5,923 nt of DNA from Candidatus Aminicenantota bacterium. GTDB lineage: Bacteria; Acidobacteriota; Aminicenantia; Aminicenantales; Aminicenantaceae. Positions 1-5,827 of the stretch are shown here, piece by piece. Location: assembly GCA_004378665.1 (NCBI GenBank), contig SOIA01000378.1:1-5923 (forward strand), written 5' to 3'. The notes below the pieces were generated by a model that had not been told where the DNA came from, did not search any database, and worked only from the letters and a program-made list of their open reading frames with translations. Position numbers and translations under genes: made by a program. Every line of letters starts with the position of its first letter. Within the stretch, counting starts at the first letter, position 1.

Positions 1-53
1 TTTTTTTTAATAGTCTATTCCACCAGAGTCACTCATCAGTCGAGGTAGCTGGA

Positions 54-87
54 AACGCAAAGCACACCGTTTGAAGCTTTGACCGTT
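54..87 (+). other. Small imperfect hairpin in the upstream non-coding region
   Basis: AACGCAAAGC (54-63) can pair with GCTTTG (76-81) and then CGTT (84-87), giving 10 bp with a 2-nt bulge around a 12-nt loop. There is no T-run after it, so it is not an intrinsic terminator. Its ACGCAAAGC string matches part of the c-di-GMP-I riboswitch consensus, but the other conserved blocks are missing. No gene is visible in 1-137. The window opens with eight T residues (1-8), which may be the tail of a terminator belonging to an upstream gene. Confidence 0.25.
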
Positions 88-137
88 CACCCGATTTTGC
101 TGCAGCTCACCAGACATCGCGACAAGGAGCAAAAAGC

Positions 138-257
138 TTGAATATAGATTTTAAGAAGAAAGAGGACAGGCTTTTTTCACCTTTTACAGGTCCCTTTTTC
201 CTTCTAAAGGCATTCCTCATCGTTGTGGAAAAAGAGGCCTGTCCCTTTTTTTCTTGA
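138..257 (+). CDS. Possible Phe-rich leader peptide (39 aa)
   Basis: A short open frame starts at TTG 138, eight bases after an AAGGAG Shine-Dalgarno (124-129), and ends at TGA 255-257, 24 bases before the receiver gene. The preceding in-frame stop is TGA 72-74, and no ATG or GTG lies in between. The product would be 39 residues, 8 of them Phe, with a hydrophobic stretch at residues 19-30 (PFFLLKAFLIVV). The frame passes through both arms of a terminator-like hairpin, as leader peptides of attenuators do. Against it, the start codon is the weak TTG, and T-tracts produce Phe codons by chance. It could be a regulatory leader, a small membrane peptide or no gene at all. I recognise no family. 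Confidence 0.22.
   Translation: MNIDFKKKEDRLFSPFTGPFFLLKAFLIVVEKEACPFFS
166..242 (+). repeat. Three copies of an ACAGG-pyrimidine motif, two direct and one inverted
   Basis: Copy 1 is ACAGGCTTTTTTC (166-178). Copy 2 is ACAGGTCCCTTTTTCC (186-201). Copy 3 is inverted and read on the minus strand: ACAGGCCTCTTTTTCC (242-227). Copies 2 and 3 agree at 14 of 16 positions. Copy 1 also has an 8-bp perfect match to the 3' arm (GGACAGGC 164-171 with GCCTGTCC 237-244). Both upstream copies therefore compete for one 3' arm. From memory, GGGACAGGC-like motifs recur in dispersed REP elements linked to RAYT transposases, which is an alternative explanation that I could not check. Confidence 0.6.
186..252 (+). 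terminator. Intrinsic-terminator-like hairpin in the leader of the receiver gene
   Basis: The arm at 186-201 pairs with 227-242 in a 16-position stem with 14 Watson-Crick pairs, one G-T wobble (191/237) and one mismatch (193/235), closing a 25-nt loop. The stem is followed by CCC and seven T residues (246-252). It ends only 29 nt before the receiver ATG, and there is no room for a full promoter between them. Transcription of the receiver must therefore start upstream and pass through the hairpin. That makes it a candidate attenuator, or the terminator of an upstream unit with read-through. A competing upstream arm (about 151-178) can pair with 229-256 and would cover the T-run. Confidence 0.45.
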
Positions 258-281
258 AAACGAAATATCAGGGAACTCCTC

Positions 282-689
282 ATGAAAGTCCTTGTGGTGG
301 ATGACTCGGCTCTCTTAAGGGAAAGACTGATATCCATGATATCCGAGCTTCCCGGAGTCACGGCGATCGGCCAGGCCCAAGACGCACGCGAGGCCCTGAA
401 TTCCGTTCAAAAACTCATTCCAGATGTGGTGATACTGGACATCCGGTTATCCGATGGAAACGGGATCGAGGTCCTTCAGAAAATGAAGAAAGATAATTCC
501 GCTGCTGTAACGATCATGTTCACCAATTACCCCTACCCGCAGTACCGGAAAAAATGCCAGGAAGCCGGGGCAGATTTCTTCTTCGACAAATCCACCGAAT
601 TTCACAAGATCACGGAGGTGCTCAAACAAATTCAAGAATCTCATGGCGAGGCGGTTGAAAGCCTGAAAATGAGAAAGACTAAAATATGA
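282..689 (+). CDS. Stand-alone response regulator receiver (CheY-like)
   Basis: This 135-residue protein is a single receiver domain with no DNA-binding or enzymatic output domain. The acidic pair D7-D8, the phospho-acceptor D53 (in VVILDIRLSDGNG), T81 and K103 form the full conserved phosphorylation site. T81 is followed by Asn-Tyr rather than the usual small residue. The domain fills about residues 1-118, and the remaining tail is short, charged and probably flexible. The ATG follows a modest AGGGA (270-274) by seven bases, and the MKVLVVDDS opening is the standard first strand of the fold, so the start is secure. The gene lies 69 bp upstream of a large histidine kinase on the same strand, its likely phosphodonor. 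With no output domain, it should act by binding another protein or as a relay step. The family call is firm, while partner and target are inferred. Confidence 0.93.
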   Translation: MKVLVVDDSALLRERLISMISELPGVTAIGQAQDAREALNSVQKLIPDVVILDIRLSDGNGIEVLQKMKKDNSAAVTIMFTNYPYPQYRKKCQEAGADFFFDKSTEFHKITEVLKQIQESHGEAVESLKMRKTKI

Positions 690-758
690 CATATCGGTCT
701 CAAACCCACATCCATCTCATAAACCGGGACCCACAATTCCTCAAAAGGGGAATCTAAA

Positions 759-3700
759 ATGAAAAACGGTGAAAAAAGCAAAGAACAGCTCATCGCGGAA
801 CTCGCTGAGTTGCAGAAGCGGAATGAAGAATTAGAACTCACGGAAATCGAACGGATGCAGGAAAAGGAGTTATTGAAGGAGTCTGAAAAAAAATACAGCT
901 TACTGGTTGAATCCTCGACCGACATGCTGTTCACGGTTGATCTTAAGGGAAACTTTCTCTTTACCAATAAGGCGTTCAAGAAATGCTTGGGCTATTCCAA
1001 AGAACAAATGAGTAAGATCAACGGATTCGCATTGGTCCATCCCGAAGATACGGACAAAGTGAGACAGCAGTTTGCTCAGATCGTAGCAGGTAAAGCGGTC
1101 AATAACATGGAATACAGATACAAGACCAAAGACGGCAAATACATCCACATCCTCAATAATGCCACACCCATCTCTGATTCTGAGGGAAATATCGTGGCCG
1201 CCCTCGGAACTGCGAGGGACATCAGCTACAGAAAAAAAATGGAAGAGGAATTGCATGAAACGCATGACGAGCTCGAGCAGCGGGTGGCCGTCCGGACCGC
1301 CGAGCTTCTGAGCGCCAACAAACAACTGAACAAAGAAATTACAGAACGCAGACGGATGGAGGAGACGCTTCGAGAGTCAGAAGCGAAACTCAAGATCATT
1401 CTGGAGAACGTCAGAGACGTGATCTTTCAACTGTCCCCTCAAGGATTCATCCAGTACGTGAGCCCGAATGCAGAATCAATTTATGGGTATAAACTCGAAG
1501 ACCTGATCGGAAGACATTTTAAGAAAACAACACCGATGAGCGACATGCCAAAAACCATAAAAGCGCTGAATCAGGTTCTTTCGGGAGAAGAGGTCAAGCA
1601 TTTAGAGATCAACCAACTGAATCCCAAAGGCAAAATCATTCCCACAGAAATAAATATTACTCCCGTAAGAAAAGACGGAAAAATCATCGCGGTGCAGGGT
1701 GTTATGAGAGACATCTCTGAGCGGAAGAAGGCAGAAGCCACCCTGCAAGAGAGTGAAGAAAAATACCGGGCCATCTTCGAGTCCTTCCATGACGTGTACT
1801 ACCAGGCGGATAAGGAAGGACGGATCACACTCATCAGTCCCTCGGTTCGCATTCATGCAGGGTATGACCCCAAAGATATCATCGGTCATCCGGTGACAGA
1901 TTTTTATCTTAAGCCGGAAGACAGGGAAACCTTTGTTCAAAAGTTGAAGGAAACAGGAGCCGTCAACGATTATGAACTCCAGCTCAAGACGAAAGACGGA
2001 AGCGTGATAGAGACTTCGATGAGCGCGCACATCACTTTCGGAGAAGATGGAGAGCCGGACGGAGTCGAAGGCGTACTGCGGGACATCACCGAACGGAAGC
2101 GAGCGGAGGAGGCGCTCAAAGAAAGCGAAGAGAAACACCGGGACTTGATAGAGAATTTGAGTGAAGTCATCTATTCTCTCGATAAAAACGGCAAGGTCCT
2201 CTACGTCAGCCCTGCGGTCAAATCTCTTTTTGGCTACACCCCTAAGGAGATCGAAGGTCAAGCCTTTGGTGGATTGATTCATAAGGACGATCTGCCGCGG
2301 GCGGCAGAGGGCGTCCAGAAAATTTTCTCGGGAAAGAGCCAATCTCATGAGTATCGAATCATCGCGAAATCCGGAAAGATCCGCTGGATTCTTTCTTCAA
2401 GCCGACCGGTTTTCAAAGAAAACCGCGTCATCGGAATACAGGGATCTCTGGCGGATATCACCGAGAGGAAGGAAGCGGAAACAGAGTTGATGGAGAGCGA
2501 GAAGAAATACAGAGAGCTGATCGAAAAATCGCTCCAGGGAGTCATTATATTTCAGGATTCCCGCATCGTCTTTGCCAACAGGGCCCTGGTCAAAATCACC
2601 GGATACACCATTCAGGAGCTTTTGTCCTTTCCGCCAAAGAAAGTCACGGAACTGGTACATCCTGACGACCAGGAGCTTGTGTGGGGACGTCTGAAAAGCC
2701 GCCTGGAAGGTAAATCCCAACCGAATCATTATGAATTTCGCGCTTTCCGGAAAGACGGTACGGTCATGTGGATGGAGATATTTGTCAGTCTTATCACCTT
2801 CGACGGAAAACCCGCCATCCAGGTAGCCATCATCGATATTACCGAACGCAAGGATGCGGAGGAAGCACTCCGGGAGAATGAAGAGCGCTTCAGAACAATG
2901 GTCGAGACCGCACCGGGCATGCTGATGATTTCCGACATCAAGGGGAATAATATCTATGCCAGTCCCCACTGTGAAAAACTCACAGGCTACACACAAGAAG
3001 AGCTTCAAAAAGAATTGAAATGGTGGGTTCACAAGGATGACACACCCAAAGCAAAGAAGATCTTCAAGCAGACTTTCCAAAAAGGAACAGGAGGAAAAAA
3101 CTTCGAATACAAAGCGGTTAAAAAAAACGGAGATGTCTGGTACGCTTCGAGCACCTGGGAACCTCTCTGGAATCGAGAAGGGCACCTCCTGGGTGTTGTC
3201 ATGCAGACGATCGATATCACCGAACGCAAGAAGGCAGAAAAAGAGCTGCATGCCAGGAAAGTCTATCTTGACCATTTGTTTGAAAGCGCTCAAGAAGCCA
3301 TTACTATGGCTGACAACGAGGGCAGAGTGCGCCAGATAAACCAGGAATTCACGCGTTTATTCGGCTACACGCAAGAGGAAATTGTCGGGCAGGTCCTGGA
3401 TGAACTGATCGTCCCTGCGGACCTCAAGAAGACAGCGACATCGATCACACAGAATGTTACGAAGGGAGAGAGAGCCGCATTTGAGGCCATCCGCCGCCAC
3501 AAGGATGGAACATTGATTGACGTGTCGGTCCTTGCGTCTCCGATTATAATCGACGAAGAGCCGGTCGGGACCTACGGCATCTACCGAGACATTACCGAGC
3601 ATAAAAAAGCAGATGAGCAGATCAAAGCATCGCTCAAAGAAAAAGAAATACTTCTTCAAGAGGTTCATCACCGGGTGAAAAACAACATGCAGATCATATC

Positions 3701-4250
3701 CAGTCTCCTCAACCTGCAATCCAGGCACATCAAAGATGAAAAGTCCTTAGAGCTGTTCAAGAGCAGTCAAAACCGTGTCAAATCCATGGCTCTCATCCAT
3801 GAGAGACTGTATCAATCCAAAGATTTCGCCAGGATCGATGTGGCGGACTACATTCGAGGCCTGACCAATCACCTGTTCACCACGTACGGAATCAGCAAGG
3901 ATGCCGTCAAGCTGAAAATCAACATTAAAAATATCATCCTGAGCATAAACACCGCCATACCCTGCGGTTTAATCATAAACGAGCTTGTCTCCAATTCTTT
4001 GAAGCATGCTTTTCCAAACGGAAAAAAAGGCGAAATTAAAATCTCGATGCGCCCCTTAAACGCAAACGAGATCGAACTGACTGTCCGCGACAATGGAGTG
4101 GGCATGCCAGAAGGCATGGATTTCAAAAACACGAAGTCACTGGGCTTGTATCTGGTGAACATACTCGCAAAAGACCAGCTGCACGGCGAGGTCAGACTGG
4201 ACAAAAAGGAAGGGACAGGGTATCACTTTCGACTGAGGATAAAAAAATGA
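759..4250 (+). CDS. Multi-PAS cytoplasmic sensor histidine kinase (HisKA_2 type)
   Basis: This 1163-residue kinase has a coiled-coil start (about 5-41), seven PAS domains (about 42-160, 207-325, 332-450, 456-574, 580-700, 707-826, 832-950), a HisKA_2 dimerisation domain and a C-terminal HATPase. Most PAS domains end in a D-I-[TS]-E-R-K linker typical of PAC motifs. A longer coiled coil (about 161-206) separates PAS1 from PAS2. The H-box is EVHHRVKNN, and His971 (or its neighbour His970) is the expected phosphorylation site. ATP-binding motifs are the N-box NELVSNSLKHA (1074-1084), DNGVGM (1111-1116), SLGLYLV (1127-1133) and GTGYHF (1152-1157), so all catalytic boxes look intact. There is no signal peptide or membrane segment, so it should act in the cytoplasm. 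The ATG follows AAGGGGA (745-751) by seven bases. The receiver gene 69 bp upstream is its probable partner. The ligands of the PAS domains cannot be read from the sequence. Confidence 0.95.
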   Translation: MKNGEKSKEQLIAELAELQKRNEELELTEIERMQEKELLKESEKKYSLLVESSTDMLFTVDLKGNFLFTNKAFKKCLGYSKEQMSKINGFALVHPEDTDKVRQQFAQIVAGKAVNNMEYRYKTKDGKYIHILNNATPISDSEGNIVAALGTARDISYRKKMEEELHETHDELEQRVAVRTAELLSANKQLNKEITERRRMEETLRESEAKLKIILENVRDVIFQLSPQGFIQYVSPNAESIYGYKLEDLIGRHFKKTTPMSDMPKTIKALNQVLSGEEVKHLEINQLNPKGKIIPTEINITPVRKDGKIIAVQGVMRDISERKKAEATLQESEEKYRAIFESFHDVYYQADKEGRITLISPSVRIHAGYDPKDIIGHPVTDFYLKPEDRETFVQKLKETGAVNDYELQLKTKDGSVIETSMSAHITFGEDGEPDGVEGVLRDITERKRAEEALKESEEKHRDLIENLSEVIYSLDKNGKVLYVSPAVKSLFGYTPKEIEGQAFGGLIHKDDLPRAAEGVQKIFSGKSQSHEYRIIAKSGKIRWILSSSRPVFKENRVIGIQGSLADITERKEAETELMESEKKYRELIEKSLQGVIIFQDSRIVFANRALVKITGYTIQELLSFPPKKVTELVHPDDQELVWGRLKSRLEGKSQPNHYEFRAFRKDGTVMWMEIFVSLITFDGKPAIQVAIIDITERKDAEEALRENEERFRTMVETAPGMLMISDIKGNNIYASPHCEKLTGYTQEELQKELKWWVHKDDTPKAKKIFKQTFQKGTGGKNFEYKAVKKNGDVWYASSTWEPLWNREGHLLGVVMQTIDITERKKAEKELHARKVYLDHLFESAQEAITMADNEGRVRQINQEFTRLFGYTQEEIVGQVLDELIVPADLKKTATSITQNVTKGERAAFEAIRRHKDGTLIDVSVLASPIIIDEEPVGTYGIYRDITEHKKADEQIKASLKEKEILLQEVHHRVKNNMQIISSLLNLQSRHIKDEKSLELFKSSQNRVKSMALIHERLYQSKDFARIDVADYIRGLTNHLFTTYGISKDAVKLKINIKNIILSINTAIPCGLIINELVSNSLKHAFPNGKKGEIKISMRPLNANEIELTVRDNGVGMPEGMDFKNTKSLGLYLVNILAKDQLHGEVRLDKKEGTGYHFRLRIKK

Positions 4251-4319
4251 AAAAGAAGACAAATCCTATCGTTGAGGATAGAAAAAATAATCGGGCTTAA
4301 GAATAATATGAACATGAAG

Positions 4320-4403
4320 TCGTCAGGCGGGCGAAGAGATATAAGCAGTTCCAATGCTTACCTCGACCACCATTCCTTTCAAATTCAATTCCCCGCCTGA
4401 CGA
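4320..4403. repeat. Perfect 12-bp inverted repeat with a nested hairpin
   Basis: TCGTCAGGCGGG (4320-4331) and CCCGCCTGACGA (4392-4403) are exact reverse complements, enclosing 60 nt. Inside, TAAGCA (4342-4347) pairs perfectly with TGCTTA (4355-4360) across a 7-nt loop, and CGA (4332-4334) can pair with TCG (4363-4365). The 3' side of the interior is pyrimidine-rich and unpaired. No T-run follows on either strand and no target-site duplication is visible. The arms lie 70 bp past the kinase stop. Options are a transcript-stabilising 3' structure, a small structured RNA or a MITE/REP-like palindrome. The pairing is seen directly and the role is unknown. Confidence 0.75.
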
Positions 4404-4586
4404 TAATTCTCATAAAAATGAAAGTTTTCACTGCGGCTTTTCCATCTCTTTAGTCATTCCAGACCATCAAAAAATTAAAAACAAAACTCCTTTTTTATTC
4501 GCCTTGATTTTTTTCCTGATTTAAGGAGAATTATTAAAGAATCCCAAAAATCGGCCCACTCACGGAAGGCCAACAGGTCGTAAGAG

Positions 4587-4592
4587 AAGGAG
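4587..4592 (+). promoter_or_regulatory. Ribosome binding site that favours a TTG start for the signal peptidase
   Basis: AAGGAG lies 5 bases before TTG 4598 and 14 bases before the in-frame ATG 4607. The first spacing is acceptable and the second is too long, so TTG is the better start. A closer ATG (4593-4595) is in another frame and meets TGA after one more codon. The two candidate proteins differ by only three residues (Met-Thr-Ala). Confidence 0.6.
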
Positions 4593-4597
4593 ATGAC

Positions 4598-5443
4598 TTG
4601 ACAGCCATGAAAAGAAAGCCAATCATCGCGGCCCTGTTGTCTTCTGTGACTCCCGGACTCGGACAGGTCTATAACGGCCAGATGATCAAGGGGATCATTT
4701 TTTTCTGTGCGACTAACCTGCTCATTGTCCTCCTGTCTTTTACCGGGTTGCAGTTCTCTTTTTATGGCTTAGCCGCTATCATCATGATCACGCTTCTCTT
4801 CTGGCTGTTCATAGTGTTAGAAGCTTGGTTCGCGGCAGCTAAGATCAAAGAGATCAGGCTGAAGTCATACAACAAGTGGTATATTTACCTACTGATTGCT
4901 CTCCTGACTTTTGGAATAGACTTCATCTCCACCGATTTCCTCGTCAAGGACGTTCTGGGTATCAGAGGATACAGAATTCAATCAGGATCGATGCAGCCGA
5001 CTCTCCGGGAGGGGGATTATGTCATGGTCAACATCAAACACCACGGGTCCAAAAAGTTGCAGAGGGGAGACCTGGTCGTTTACAAATTTCCCGAAGACCC
5101 GACCAAAGAATTTCTCGGCCGGGTGATCGGCCTGGAAGGGGAAAAACTCGAGATAAGAAACAAGTGGGTGTACGTGAATAACAGCCCTCTTCAGGAGGAT
5201 TACAAAACCCATGAGGACAGCCGAATCTTCGCTAAAAAAGATTTTCCTGACACCGATTCCATCAGGGACAATTATGGTCCGGTGATCGTCCCCTGGGGCT
5301 CATGCTTTGTGCTGGGAGACAACCGCGATAACAGCTATGACAGCCGGTACTGGGGTTTCCTCCCTTTAAAAAGCATTACAGGTAAAGCTTCCTATCTTTA
5401 TCTATCTGCGGATATTGCGCGAATCGGAAGGAGCATGAGATAA
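4598..5443 (+). CDS. lepB: Signal peptidase I with membrane-spanning N-terminal extension
   Basis: This 281-residue membrane protease of the S26 family should remove signal peptides from exported proteins on the outer face of the cytoplasmic membrane. Residues 9-36 carry a PGLGQVYNGQ motif, followed by hydrophobic segments at about 30-51, 54-81 and 94-116. The catalytic region begins at IQSGSMQPTL, with Ser131 as nucleophile. Box C is RGDLVVYKFPEDP, and box E is GDNRDNSYDSRYWGF (240-254), nearly the E. coli version, with Ser246 and Asp248 matching E. coli Ser278 and Asp280. In box D the expected general-base Lys is replaced: FLGRVIGLEGE has Gly174 where E. coli has Lys145. The codon is GGC (5117-5119) in an undisturbed frame. 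A TTG start is preferred on Shine-Dalgarno spacing. It is 347 bp from the kinase and probably transcribed separately. The family is certain, but activity without the Lys is open. Confidence 0.92.
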   Translation: MTAMKRKPIIAALLSSVTPGLGQVYNGQMIKGIIFFCATNLLIVLLSFTGLQFSFYGLAAIIMITLLFWLFIVLEAWFAAAKIKEIRLKSYNKWYIYLLIALLTFGIDFISTDFLVKDVLGIRGYRIQSGSMQPTLREGDYVMVNIKHHGSKKLQRGDLVVYKFPEDPTKEFLGRVIGLEGEKLEIRNKWVYVNNSPLQEDYKTHEDSRIFAKKDFPDTDSIRDNYGPVIVPWGSCFVLGDNRDNSYDSRYWGFLPLKSITGKASYLYLSADIARIGRSMR

Positions 5444-5484
5444 ACTCCGAAAAATTCAAAAAGAAAAAAATGAGGGGAGAGAAA

Positions 5485-5546
5485 GCTGGCTGTTCTAGGG
5501 AAATAAGCAAAAGGGGATTATTGGTAGGTGTCCTGCCCAGCCAGCC
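5485..5546. repeat. Structured repeat, copy A
   Basis: This 62-nt element starts GCTGGCTGTT and ends CCTGCCCAGCCAGCC. GCTGGCTG (5485-5492) pairs with CAGCCAGC (5538-5545). AGGG (5497-5500) pairs with TCCT (5531-5534), using one G-T wobble. The large loop contains AAGCAAAAGGGG (5505-5516). A second copy with the same three conserved blocks lies at 5828-5892. It begins 42 bp after the signal peptidase stop. No coding potential is evident. Confidence 0.7.
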
Positions 5547-5560
5547 AAACAGGATTTTTT
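5530..5560 (+). terminator. lepB: Possible intrinsic terminator of the signal peptidase gene
   Basis: TCCTG (5531-5535) can pair with CAGGA (5550-5554) across a 14-nt loop, directly followed by six T residues (5555-5560). A G-T wobble adds a sixth pair. The stem is short and the loop is large. It overlaps the 3' half of structured repeat A and excludes that fold. Alternatively the GCTGGCTG/CAGCCAGC hairpin of the repeat, nine bases before the same T-run, serves as terminator. Confidence 0.35.
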
Positions 5561-5601
5561 ATCATTATAACATAAATCACATGCTATATGTATTAATAAT
5601 A

Positions 5602-5619
5602 ATTTTTTTTAAAAAAAAT
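5602..5619. repeat. Perfect AT-only palindrome (T8A8 core)
   Basis: A run of eight T (5603-5610) is followed directly by eight A (5611-5618), flanked by A and T to give an 18-bp perfect palindrome. It continues into A-rich sequence to 5627 and is preceded by AT-rich DNA from 5555. Such A/T tracts bend DNA and can work as bidirectional terminators if hairpins precede them, but no GC stem is present here. Confidence 0.7.
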
Positions 5620-5827
5620 AAAAAAAACCCAAAAACAGCCAAGCCGAGAGATCCTTCCACGCGCCCTGAATCAAGGAAACCGTTTTTCAATTCAACATGC
5701 ATGTGCGGAGTCGCCGGCAAAATGGCCCGGATATCTGAACTCTCTCATTCCATTCTCAATCCAGTTAAAAACAACGCATGCTCCGGGATAAGCCCGTATT
5801 CTTTGAAAATGTTGAAAAAAGGGGGGC

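Larger units (their letters stand above)
4251..4597. other. Non-coding spacer between kinase and signal peptidase genes
   Basis: This 347-bp gap has no convincing gene. Its first part includes a small CTATC/GATAG hairpin (4266-4270/4277-4281). The middle holds the strong inverted repeat described separately. The right part (about 4410-4540) is AT-rich. A TTGATT (4504-4509) and a TATTAA (4532-4537) resemble promoter boxes, but their 22-bp spacing is too long for a confident call. No classical terminator for the kinase is visible, because the strong inverted repeat has no T-run on either side. Confidence 0.6.
5444..5827. other. Non-coding, repeat-bearing spacer downstream of the signal peptidase
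   Basis: No gene is supported here. The longest + strand open frame (5470-5865) has no homology I recognise, low-complexity Lys/Asn/Phe runs from A and T tracts, and it reads through both copies of a non-coding repeat. Bases 5555-5627 are almost all A and T. Bases about 5640-5800 are of ordinary composition and include a 10-bp palindrome ACATGCATGT (5695-5704). Nothing identifiable was found in that last stretch. Confidence 0.6.

Noticed and set aside
51..110. c-di-GMP-I (GEMM) riboswitch suggested by ACGCAAAGC at 55-63
   Set aside because: The conserved GGCAAACC block and tetraloop helix that should precede it are absent, and so is the downstream AGCC-GGGUUACC receptor strand. The string also pairs with GCTTTG (76-81), which conflicts with the riboswitch fold.
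138..149. Promoter with TATAGA (144-149) as -10 box
   Set aside because: The only -35 candidate is GCGACA (119-124) at 19 bp with poor consensus match. It is too weak to list.
107..361. Minus-strand open frame of 84 codons
   Set aside because: It overlaps the leader hairpin and the start of the well-supported receiver gene, has no visible ribosome binding site and gives no recognisable protein.
4320..4403. Integron attC site or intrinsic terminator
   Set aside because: The attC core sites (RYYYAAC and GTTRRRY) are absent from the ends, and no T-run follows the stem on either strand.
4354..4524. Short + strand frame of 56 codons with a hydrophobic C-terminus
   Set aside because: It has no Shine-Dalgarno at a workable distance, its ATG lies within the nested hairpin, and its hydrophobic end derives from an AT-rich tract. 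Chance is the simpler reading.
4598..4626. TTGACA (4598-4603) as a consensus -35 box
   Set aside because: It coincides with the start codon of the signal peptidase, and the spot 17 bp downstream (AATCAT) is a poor -10 box.
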